DNA from: CAZYSK01 sp964649415
GTDB lineage: Bacteria; Chloroflexota; Anaerolineae; B4-G1
DNA length: 64,000 bases
Assembly: GCA_964649415.1 (NCBI GenBank)
Contig: CAZYSK010000024.1
Span: forward strand, 10,684 to 74,683
Reading direction: 5' to 3'
Positions 33,156-39,762 of the stretch are shown here, piece by piece (position 1 is the first letter of the stretch; the number at the start of each line of letters is the position of its first letter). A model generated the notes under the pieces. That model worked only from the letters and a program-made list of their open reading frames with translations, was not told the DNA's origin and searched no databases. The translations under genes were made by a program, and so were the position numbers.

Positions 33156-34097
33156 GTGCCGGAGTTGATGGCTTTGGAGTCTGAAGACAGGGAGTTGGAT
33201 ACGAAACGGGCTGCGCTGAGGGAAACGTTCGCCGATATGGAGCGCGTGCTGGTCGCCTACTCTGGCGGCGTGGACAGCGCGTTTCTGCTGTGGGCTGCCT
33301 TGGACGCGCTGGGCCCGGAGCGTGTGCTGGCCGTGACCGCTTCCTCGCCCATATTCGCCCGCCGGGAGTTGAGGGCAGCCGAGGACTTGGCGCATCGCTT
33401 GGGGGCTCCCCATCGTTTCGTGCGCACCATGCAACTGGAGGATGCGGACGTTGCGGACATTCAGGTGGGACGCACTTCAGAAAGTGCGTCCCACCTGGTT
33501 GATGGTGCGCCCGTGAAATTCGCGACGAATCCGCCGGAGCGATGCTATCTTTGCAAGCGGGAGATATTCGCCCGGCTGGTGGAGGTGGCCCGCGAGGAGG
33601 AAATACCCTGGGTCGTCGAGGGCTCCAACCTGGACGACCGTGACGAGTACCGGCCAGGCACCCGGGCAGTGCGTGAGTTGGACGTGCGAAGCCCGTTGGA
33701 GGAGGTCGGACTGACCAAGGCGGACATCCGGGCTCTCTCCCGGCGCGTGGGCTTGCCGACGTGGAATCAGCCAGCGCAGACCTGTTTGGCCACGCGCTTC
33801 CCGCACGGCACGCCGATCACGCGTGAGCGGCTGGAGCGGGTGGAGGCCGCTGAGGTGGTGTTGAGGGAGATGGGATTCGGCGAGCTGCGGGTGCGGGATC
33901 ACGTCGACCCTGCGGCGGGTCCTATCGCCCGCATCGAGGTGCTCCGTGAGGATGTGGCACGGCTGGCGCGACCGGAAGCCGCGGAACGGGTGGTGGCCGC
34001 GCTGCGGGGGCTGGGCTACGACTACGTCACGTTGGACCTGGGGGGCTACCGGCGCGGTGGCCTCAGTGGGCAGGTTGGTGAAGTAGTAGATTGGTAG
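33156..34097 (+). CDS. larE: LarE-type ATP-dependent sulfur transferase (nickel-pincer cofactor)
   Basis: LarE adenylates the carboxylates of pyridinium-3,5-biscarboxylate mononucleotide and inserts sulfur. The 313-aa protein has the PP-loop SGGVDS at 36-41, NPPERCYLCKREIF with Cys130 and Cys133, VVEGSNLDDRDEYRPGTRAV and AQTCLATRFPHGTPIT with Cys210. Three cysteines match the class of LarE that binds a [4Fe-4S] cluster, rather than the sacrificial single-cysteine form of Lactiplantibacillus. Residues 97-115 derive from palindromic element A, inserted just before NPPERC, and are absent from normal LarE. GTG 33156 has GGAG upstream. The last codons run into the 8-bp tandem array preceding larB. 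Confidence 0.92.
   Translation: MPELMALESEDRELDTKRAALRETFADMERVLVAYSGGVDSAFLLWAALDALGPERVLAVTASSPIFARRELRAAEDLAHRLGAPHRFVRTMQLEDADVADIQVGRTSESASHLVDGAPVKFATNPPERCYLCKREIFARLVEVAREEEIPWVVEGSNLDDRDEYRPGTRAVRELDVRSPLEEVGLTKADIRALSRRVGLPTWNQPAQTCLATRFPHGTPITRERLERVEAAEVVLREMGFGELRVRDHVDPAAGPIARIEVLREDVARLARPEAAERVVAALRGLGYDYVTLDLGGYRRGGLSGQVGEVVDW
33444..33501. repeat. Element A, in-frame palindromic insertion in larE
   Basis: All 58 bases are identical to the fwdC copy at 28476-28533, including the 16-bp stem and CAGA loop, and the reading frame is the same. The host proteins are unrelated, so the sequence must have moved as a unit. Confidence 0.97.
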
Positions 34098-34150
34098 ATT
34101 GGTACATTGGTACATTGGTAGATTGGTAGATTGGTACATTGGTACATTGG
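34087..34150. repeat. 8-bp tandem array, eight units
   Basis: The order is two TAGATTGG, two TACATTGG, two TAGATTGG, two TACATTGG, followed by a degenerate TCAATCGG. The array begins within the last codons of larE, supplies its TAG stop and ends 20 bases before larB. Confidence 0.95.
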
Positions 34151-34170
34151 TCAATCGGAGTGTGATATAG

Positions 34171-34914
34171 ATGGAAGTGAAGTGGTTGCGTGAGTTGTTG
34201 GAGAACGTACGAGAGGGCGAGACGGACATAGAGGATGCGTTGGCCCGGTTGCGGGGATTCCCCTACGAGGATCTGGGATTCGCCCGGCTGGACAGCCATC
34301 GCACCTTGCGCAAGGGTTTCCCCGAGGTGATATTCTGCCCGGGCAAGACTACCGGGCAGATCGTGCAGATCGTAGAGCGAATCCGGGCGCGGGAGGGGCG
34401 GGTGATGGCGGCGCGCGCCGAGCCAGCGGTGGCAGATGCGGTACAGCAGGCTTTTCCCGACGCGGTCTATCATCCTGCCGCGCGGATGATCGTCGTCGGT
34501 GAGCCGGCCCCCCAGCAGGGACGGGGGACGGTGCTTGTGGTCAGCGCGGGCACCGCAGACATCCCGGTGGCCGACGAGGCCGTCGTGACGGCTGGGACGA
34601 TGGGCAGCCCCGTGGAACGGCTGTACGACGTCGGCGTGGCGGGCATTCACCGGCTGCTGGGCAACCGTGACCGCCTGTTCGCCGCCAATGTGCTGGTGGT
34701 TGTGGCCGGGATGGAGGGAGCGCTGGCCAGTGTCGTGGCCGGCCTGGTGGACCGGCCTGTTGTGGCTGTCCCCACCAGTGTCGGCTACGGGGCCAGTTTC
34801 GGCGGGTTGTCTGCGCTGCTGACGATGTTGAATAGCTGCTCACCCGGCGTGTGCACGGTCAACATCGACAATGGGTTTGGGGCGGGATACCTGGCTCACT
34901 TGATCAATCAGTGA
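34171..34914 (+). CDS. larB: LarB, nicotinate adenine dinucleotide carboxylase/hydrolase
   Basis: LarB carboxylates the pyridinium ring of nicotinate adenine dinucleotide and releases AMP, giving the dicarboxylate substrate of LarE. The 247-aa product has the N-terminal helical part (LRELLENVREGETDIEDALARLRGFPYEDLGFARLDSHR) and FPEVIFCPGKTTGQI. The PurE-like core follows with VLVVSAGTADIPVADEAVVTAGTMGSPVERLYDVGVAGIHRLL, VVVAGMEGALASVVAGLVDRPVVAVPTSVGYGAS and LNSCSPGVCTVNIDNGFGAGYLA. Length and motifs are normal. It sits between larE and larC, 73 bases after larE across the tandem repeat array. Confidence 0.95.
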   Translation: MEVKWLRELLENVREGETDIEDALARLRGFPYEDLGFARLDSHRTLRKGFPEVIFCPGKTTGQIVQIVERIRAREGRVMAARAEPAVADAVQQAFPDAVYHPAARMIVVGEPAPQQGRGTVLVVSAGTADIPVADEAVVTAGTMGSPVERLYDVGVAGIHRLLGNRDRLFAANVLVVVAGMEGALASVVAGLVDRPVVAVPTSVGYGASFGGLSALLTMLNSCSPGVCTVNIDNGFGAGYLAHLINQ

Positions 34915-34942
34915 AAGGATTACTCTCAACGAGGGGTGACAG

Positions 34943-36142
34943 ATGAGGATTGCATATTTCGATTGCTTCTCGGGTATCAGTGGGAACATGGTTCTGGGGG
35001 CGCTGGTGGACGCCGGCCTGGACGTCGAGCGGTTAAGGGCCGAGTTAGCCCGTCTGCCGGTGTCCGGCTACGAACTGGTCGCCGAGCCGGTGCAGAAACG
35101 CGGTCTGCGCGGCACGCACGTCAGCGTTGAGGTGTCGGAGCACGGGGTGGAGCGTCACCTACATGACATTGAGGAGATCATCGGGGGGAGCGATCTGCCC
35201 GATGAGGTCAAGCGCACCGGTCTGGCGATATTCCGACGATTGGCGGAGGCGGAGGCGGGGGTGCACGGCATGCCGCTGGATCACGTGCACTTCCACGAAG
35301 TGGGAGCGGTGGACGCCATCGTGGACGTGGTGGGGGCAGCAATTGGACTGTGGCTGATGGGCATAGAGCAGGTCTACGCATCGCCGGTGCACGTGGGATG
35401 TGGGACGGTGACGTGTGCCCACGGTACACTGCCGGTGCCTGCCCCGGCGACGCAGGAGCTGCTGCGTGGGGTGCCGATCTATGGGCGGGATGTGGAATCG
35501 GAACTGGTGACCCCAACGGGAGCGGCCATCCTCACGACGCTGGCCGAGGCGTTTGGGAGCGCGCCCCCGATGCGTGTGGAACAGATGGGCTACGGCGCTG
35601 GGACCCGCGATCTGCCGCTGCCTAATCTGCTGCGCGTCTCGATCGGTGAGGTCGAGGCGGCGTTGGAGGAGATGGAGGGGTACGAGGCGGACGTCATCAC
35701 CGTCATCGAGACCAACATCGACGACATGAACCCACAGTTCTACGAGCACGTGATGGCCAAGTTGTTCGATGCGGGGGCGGTTGACGTGTTCCTGACGCCC
35801 ATCCAGATGAAGGCGGGACGGCCGGGCGTGCAGTTGAGTGTGCTCGTGGCCCAGGCGCACGTTGCGGCTGCCACGGAGACCCTGTTCGCTGAGACGAGTA
35901 CCATCGGGGTGCGGATGGCCTCAATGCGGCGGTGGAAACTGGGGCGCGAGCGCGTGGTGGTGGAGACGCGCTATGGGCCGATTGGCACGAAGGTGGCCCG
36001 GCGTGGGGAGGAAGTGGTGAACGCGGCTCCGGAGTATCGAGAATGCCGCCGCGTCGCCGAGGAGCTTGGCGTGCCGCTGAAGGACGTGTATCAGGCGGCT
36101 ACGGAGGCTGTCCGCGCCTATGTCCAGCAGGAGACGGGTTAA
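34943..36142 (+). CDS. larC: LarC, nickel-pincer nucleotide cyclometallase
   Basis: LarC uses CTP to insert nickel and complete the NPN cofactor. The 399-aa protein is one uninterrupted frame covering both LarC1 (MRIAYFDCFSGISGNMVLGALVDAGLD, HFHEVGAVDAIVDVVGAAIGLWL, GCGTVTCAHGTLPVPAPAT) and LarC2 (ETNIDDMNPQFYEHVMAKLFDAGAVDVFLTPIQMKAGRPG). In Lactiplantibacillus these are joined by programmed frameshifting, which is not needed here. No larA is present in the window. It starts 28 bases after larB with GAGGGGTGAC upstream, and is followed after three bases by the second nucleotidyltransferase. Confidence 0.95.
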   Translation: MRIAYFDCFSGISGNMVLGALVDAGLDVERLRAELARLPVSGYELVAEPVQKRGLRGTHVSVEVSEHGVERHLHDIEEIIGGSDLPDEVKRTGLAIFRRLAEAEAGVHGMPLDHVHFHEVGAVDAIVDVVGAAIGLWLMGIEQVYASPVHVGCGTVTCAHGTLPVPAPATQELLRGVPIYGRDVESELVTPTGAAILTTLAEAFGSAPPMRVEQMGYGAGTRDLPLPNLLRVSIGEVEAALEEMEGYEADVITVIETNIDDMNPQFYEHVMAKLFDAGAVDVFLTPIQMKAGRPGVQLSVLVAQAHVAAATETLFAETSTIGVRMASMRRWKLGRERVVVETRYGPIGTKVARRGEEVVNAAPEYRECRRVAEELGVPLKDVYQAATEAVRAYVQQETG

Positions 36143-36145
36143 GCC

Positions 36146-37330
36146 GTGACAGATATGCAGGAGAGGCGCAAGCCCAAGGACCGGGACTTCCTCCGTACCC
36201 GCGAGGGCATGTTCTTCTGTGTGACCGGTTATCTGCACCCGCCGGATCGGTATACCGCCTATCTCAAGTATTCGCCTGCTGCGTCGGGGAAGTGGCACAA
36301 TGCGGAGACGGCCTACCAGCGGGAACTGCCTTACTACCACGTCCGCAGTGTGGAGGATACAATCCAGCATCTGGAGGCGCATTACCCCTGGTACGTCGCG
36401 GATTGCCCCGTCCGGAATATCCGCTTCTCAATGGTGCCCCGGGAATACGTCGCCCGCTACTACGATCCACAGGAGCGGTTGAGGGAGATACTGGCGCATC
36501 CTGGCGACTCGCTGGAGGAGGAGGTGTGTGGTCTGGCGACCGAGATCGCCGAGACCGCCGGCGTGCCCGTCGGCGATCTGGGTATCACGGGATCGATCCT
36601 GATCGGATTGCACAACCCGACCTTCTCGGATATTGATCTGGTGGTGTATGGGCGGCAGAGCGCCCGTCGGGTGCGCCGGGCCTTGGGCGCGGGGGACAAC
36701 GAATCGGGAAAGGAACGAAGGGGGAGAGCAGCGCAGTCCGCTGCGCCGCGAATCCGCGAGTTGGGCGCGGCGTTCATCGAGCGCTGGAGCCGGGGAATCG
36801 CGGAGCGCTTTCCCTTGACGGTGAGTGAGGCGCAGTATCTCGCCCGCCGGCGTTGGAACTACGGCTGGTACGGGGAGCGGTATTTCTCGATCCACCCGAT
36901 CCGCACGGATGACGAGATCACCGAGCACTACGGAGATCACATCTACCGCGGCCAGGGAGCCGCACGAATCCGGGCCACCGTTGTCGGCACGAGCGACGCG
37001 CTGTTCATGCCCGCCGGGTACCTGCTGGCGGACGTGGAGGTCTTGGAAGGCCTTGCAGAGGCGGCGGATGTCCGGGAACTGGTCTCCTACGAGGGTCTCT
37101 ATCGCGACGTGGCCGACGTGGGGCAGAGAATCGAGGCCAAGGGGAACGTGGAGCGAGTGGACGCGGACATTGCGGACATTGATAGCGCGTCCGTCCGTGC
37201 GTCCGCGGCAGACCCTAAAGGTTTCGGAAAACCTTTAGGGTCTGACATCAGGCTGGTGGTCGGCACGAGCGCCCTCAAGGGTGAGGGGTACATACGGCCG
37301 CTTCCCGCCGGGGATAGCGCGGACAACTGA
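36146..37330 (+). CDS. Predicted nucleotidyltransferase, COG1665-like (copy 2)
   Basis: The 394-aa protein parallels copy 1 at 32031. DFLRTREGMFFCVTGYLHPPDRYTAYLKYSP corresponds to the N-terminal domain, LGITGSILIGLHNPTFSDIDLVVYG is the nucleotidyltransferase core, and YRGQGAARIRATVVGTSDALFMPAGYLLADVEVLEG is the C-terminal domain. Two stretches are repeat-derived: residues about 182-200 (DNESGKERRG, element C) and 340-367 (DADIADIDSASVRASAADPKG, element B). It is thus the most repeat-invaded gene in the window, yet its frame is open. GTG 36146 lies three bases after larC. Substrate unknown; the two copies bracketing lar genes suggest a shared cofactor-related role. Confidence 0.75.
   Translation: MTDMQERRKPKDRDFLRTREGMFFCVTGYLHPPDRYTAYLKYSPAASGKWHNAETAYQRELPYYHVRSVEDTIQHLEAHYPWYVADCPVRNIRFSMVPREYVARYYDPQERLREILAHPGDSLEEEVCGLATEIAETAGVPVGDLGITGSILIGLHNPTFSDIDLVVYGRQSARRVRRALGAGDNESGKERRGRAAQSAAPRIRELGAAFIERWSRGIAERFPLTVSEAQYLARRRWNYGWYGERYFSIHPIRTDDEITEHYGDHIYRGQGAARIRATVVGTSDALFMPAGYLLADVEVLEGLAEAADVRELVSYEGLYRDVADVGQRIEAKGNVERVDADIADIDSASVRASAADPKGFGKPLGSDIRLVVGTSALKGEGYIRPLPAGDSADN
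36691..36746. repeat. Element C, in-frame insertion in nucleotidyltransferase 2
   Basis: The first 34 bases match 21586-21619 exactly. The following palindrome GCGCAG-TCCG-CTGCGC (36731-36746) is the inverse orientation of the one at 21626, as the loop TCCG versus CGGA shows. Confidence 0.92.
37163..37244. repeat. Element B with A-type leader, in-frame insertion in nucleotidyltransferase 2
   Basis: GCGGACATTGCGGACATT at 37163-37180 differs by one base from the leader of element A. It precedes a different palindrome: a 16-bp stem starting CAGACCCTAAAGGTTT at 37209, loop CGGA and the complementary arm ending at 37244. That palindrome also occurs in the intergenic region at 7614. Confidence 0.92.
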
Positions 37331-38697
37331 TGGCGGAAGCGGTCTTCCTGATATACGTCGCCACGGTCATGGTGATGGGCGTCAAGGCCAAAGCTAAGAC
37401 GCTGGAGACGTTCATCCTGGGCGACGTGCTGGACACGAAGACGATGGTGGCCACAATCGTGTCCACGTTCTACGGCGCGTCTGCCATCCTTGGCGGGGTG
37501 AGCCTGACGTACCAGTTGGGGCTGGACGTAATCTGGTTCATGGTGCCCTTCTATCTGGGCAACGTGGCCATCATCCTCTTGCTCAAGCGGATCGCTTCCT
37601 CAGAAAGGTGCACGCTGCCAGGCTTCCTGGGCGACTTCTACGGCAATGGGTTCGCTGTGGCAAGTTCGATGCTGTTGGTGACTCTGTGCCTCGTTCCGGA
37701 GGAGATCATCGCCGGGGGAAAGATCCTATCCCTGTTCACGTCAATGCCCGTGGAGGCGGCGATGGGCGCTATGACCTTCGTGTTGGTGGTGCCTGTTGCC
37801 ATCGGCGGGATGAAAGCAGACGTGATAACGGATATCGCTCAGTTCGCCCTGATGTTGATCATGCTTGGCGTCATGGTGCTGTTCCTCGGCCATACGGGCC
37901 GCCTGGGCCTGCAGCCGGACCTGGACTCGGGTGTCCCGCCCGGGCATCTGACTCTCTGCTCGTCTCTATCGCTGCAGGAAATCGCCGTGTTCTTCGTCTC
38001 CTTCTTCTTCCTGCCGATCACCTCAGCACCTCTGTACCTGCGCTTCTTTGCCTCGGAGTCAGAAGCGTGCTCCAGGAAATCGGTGCTGTCGTCTGTCGCG
38101 ATATGGATGGTCGTAGACGCGATCATCGTGCTCTGCGGCTTCGCGGCCCTGCGGATGTTTCCGAACCTGGACGATCCAGATATGTCGTTCGTCCTGCTTG
38201 GGATGGCGATGCCCCCGGTGGGTCGGGGCGTGTTCACTATAGGGCTGCTGGCCGCGATCATGAGCACGGTGAACTCCTTTCTCCAGTCCGGGGCGTCAAG
38301 CCTGGCGCACGACGCATTCAGGCATTTCATGCCTGGAACCAGTGACCGGCGATTGCTCGCGCTGTCCAGGGTGTTCGTGATTGTGCTGGGCTTGCTGAGC
38401 CTGGCGCTGGCTCTGTGGTTCCAGATGATCGTGCCGGCGCTGTTGTTCACGTTGAGTATGTGGACGGCCGGGGTGCTGGTTCCCACTCTGGCGGCTCTCA
38501 GCGGCGTGCGGTTGAGGAAGCGGTCGGCGTGGGCCAGTCTGGCGGCCGGGACACTATCCTGTCTGGCCTGGCAGATGGCGCAGCCGTTTCAGGTAGATGC
38601 GTTGTTCGTCGGCCTGGGATGCTCTGTGCTCGCCGCGCTTATCTCGGAAGTCCTGCCCGGTCGCGCTCAGGGGGCGCAGCGGACTGCGCCTTGGTAG
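37330..38697 (+). CDS. Sodium:solute symporter family transporter
   Basis: This 455-aa membrane protein has about twelve helices with the SSS-family pattern. It has AVFLIYVATVMVMGVKAK at the N-terminus, STFYGASAILGGVSLTYQLGL, GGMKADVITDIAQFALML (the conserved helix after the sodium site) and GLLAAIMSTVNSFLQSGASSLAHD. Substrate cannot be assigned. ATG overlaps the nucleotidyltransferase stop by one base. The last eight residues (GAQRTAPW) and the stop codon lie inside the first unit of a 33-bp tandem repeat, so the natural C-terminus has been replaced or extended. Linkage to C1 and lar genes hints at uptake of a C1 or organic-acid substrate (inference). Confidence 0.88.
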   Translation: MAEAVFLIYVATVMVMGVKAKAKTLETFILGDVLDTKTMVATIVSTFYGASAILGGVSLTYQLGLDVIWFMVPFYLGNVAIILLLKRIASSERCTLPGFLGDFYGNGFAVASSMLLVTLCLVPEEIIAGGKILSLFTSMPVEAAMGAMTFVLVVPVAIGGMKADVITDIAQFALMLIMLGVMVLFLGHTGRLGLQPDLDSGVPPGHLTLCSSLSLQEIAVFFVSFFFLPITSAPLYLRFFASESEACSRKSVLSSVAIWMVVDAIIVLCGFAALRMFPNLDDPDMSFVLLGMAMPPVGRGVFTIGLLAAIMSTVNSFLQSGASSLAHDAFRHFMPGTSDRRLLALSRVFVIVLGLLSLALALWFQMIVPALLFTLSMWTAGVLVPTLAALSGVRLRKRSAWASLAAGTLSCLAWQMAQPFQVDALFVGLGCSVLAALISEVLPGRAQGAQRTAPW

Positions 38698-38769
38698 AGG
38701 AGCGGGGCGCAGCGGACTGCGCCTTGGTAGAGGAGCGGGGCGCAGCGGACTGCGCCTTGGTAGAGGAGC
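38671..38769. repeat. 33-bp tandem repeat, three identical units (element C core)
   Basis: Three perfect units (38671-38703, 38704-38736, 38737-38769), each starting GGGGCGCAGCGGACTGCGCC, join the symporter to the TIM-barrel gene. The unit is 11 codons long and open in two frames apart from the TAG that ends the symporter. The palindrome GCGCAG-CGGA-CTGCGC is the same as in the ATP-grasp gene. Confidence 0.97.
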
Positions 38770-38780
38770 GGGGTGAAGCG

Positions 38781-39638
38781 GTGAATCCGCGAGGAGAAAG
38801 GGTCGGGCCACGACTGGGCCTCAATATGCATCCCCGGTGGGTGGGGGGCGGCACGCCTGGCGCGTTTCTCTTTCCCCTGAGGGAACTGGGCCTGAGCGTC
38901 CTCGAGTTCGGCTTGAACCTCACGGCTCCCGATTGGCCGGAGATGGACGCCTTGATCAAAGCGTGCCATCAGTTGGGGTTCCTGCTGAGCTTTCACGCGC
39001 CTTTCAAAGGCCCGCACAACCCGGCCGGTTTCTCTGGCCCCAAGCGGGGGGAACTCGAATCGCTGTATGCGCCGGCCATGCGCTATGCCGCTGGATTTGC
39101 CGAGGAGATGGGGCCTGTCAGTCTCGTCGTTCACGGGGCTAAGGGGAATCGCCCGCGCGAGGCGCTGCGGCGGGACACCGCGGCTTTCCTGACGTGGATA
39201 TCGCAGGAGTGGCCGGACGTTCGCCCCTCCCTCGAGCTCCTGTATCGGGATGAGAACGTGGTCAAGGTCGGGGACAACAAGCCGGAACTGGTTGAGCTCG
39301 TCTCCGGGCTGGGGCTGGCGCAGGTCGGTATCTGCTGGGATATGGGTCACGATGCGCGCAACGGTTCGAAACCCGTTCCGCCTGGATTTCTGGCGCGGGT
39401 GAGACATGTGCATGCCCACGACGTCTCTCCCGATGGGAAGGATCACTGTCCACTGGTTTTCGGCAACGTGCCCTACGCCCGCCATCTGCGTCGCCTGGGG
39501 CAGGTGGGCTATGGTGGGACGATCATTCTCGAGGTGAACGGTGTCCGCGTGTGTGACCTGGCGACAGGGCGGGGGAAGAAGCCTATCGAGATTCTGCAGG
39601 ATAGCTTCGTGGAGTTGGCCCGGGTAATCTCTGTGTGA
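38781..39638 (+). CDS. Sugar-phosphate isomerase/epimerase-like TIM-barrel protein
   Basis: The 285-aa product belongs to the AP-endonuclease-2/xylose-isomerase-like TIM-barrel superfamily. It has PRLGLNMHPRWVGGGTPGAF, FLLSFHAPFKGPHNPAGF, SLVVHGAKGNRP, QVGICWDMGHDARNG, RHVHAHDVSPDGKDHCPL and GGTIILEVNG. His and Asp/Glu residues are placed as in the metal site. GTG 38781 is chosen because homologous sequence begins a few residues later and the repeat array ends just before. ATG 38826 is a shorter alternative. The frame is open through the whole 33-bp repeat upstream, so the repeat could extend the protein. It is last in the C1/lar cluster. Reaction unknown. Confidence 0.8.
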   Translation: MNPRGERVGPRLGLNMHPRWVGGGTPGAFLFPLRELGLSVLEFGLNLTAPDWPEMDALIKACHQLGFLLSFHAPFKGPHNPAGFSGPKRGELESLYAPAMRYAAGFAEEMGPVSLVVHGAKGNRPREALRRDTAAFLTWISQEWPDVRPSLELLYRDENVVKVGDNKPELVELVSGLGLAQVGICWDMGHDARNGSKPVPPGFLARVRHVHAHDVSPDGKDHCPLVFGNVPYARHLRRLGQVGYGGTIILEVNGVRVCDLATGRGKKPIEILQDSFVELARVISV

Positions 39639-39654
39639 TGATATAGCGAGCCAT

Positions 39655-39762
39655 CATCCCTACAAAGGCGCCGTTCTGACGGCGCACTAACATCCCTACA
39701 AAGGCGCCGTTCTGACGGCGCGCTAACATCCCTACAAAGGCGCCGTTCTGACGGCGCGCTAA
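39655..39762. repeat. 36-bp tandem repeat, three units
   Basis: Units start at 39655, 39691 and 39727 with CATCCCTACAAAGGCGCCGT and contain the palindrome GGCGCCGT-TCTG-ACGGCGC. Unit 3 covers the stop codon of the minus-strand lipoprotein gene. A diverged inverted copy lies at 20819. There are no unique spacers, so this is not CRISPR. Confidence 0.96.

Noticed and set aside
31677..33434. 585-codon open frame on the minus strand across the CitG-like and nucleotidyltransferase genes
   Set aside because: Composition is typical of an antisense shadow, and it crosses several well-supported plus-strand genes.
34087..34150. CRISPR or iteron-type origin
   Set aside because: Units are 8 bp and contiguous, lying between larE and larB; no replication gene or AT-rich origin features are nearby.
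37209..37244. Rho-independent terminator
   Set aside because: The hairpin is strong but lies inside an open coding region and has no T-run.
39655..39762. CRISPR array
   Set aside because: The 36-bp units are contiguous with no unique spacers, number only three, and no cas gene is present.
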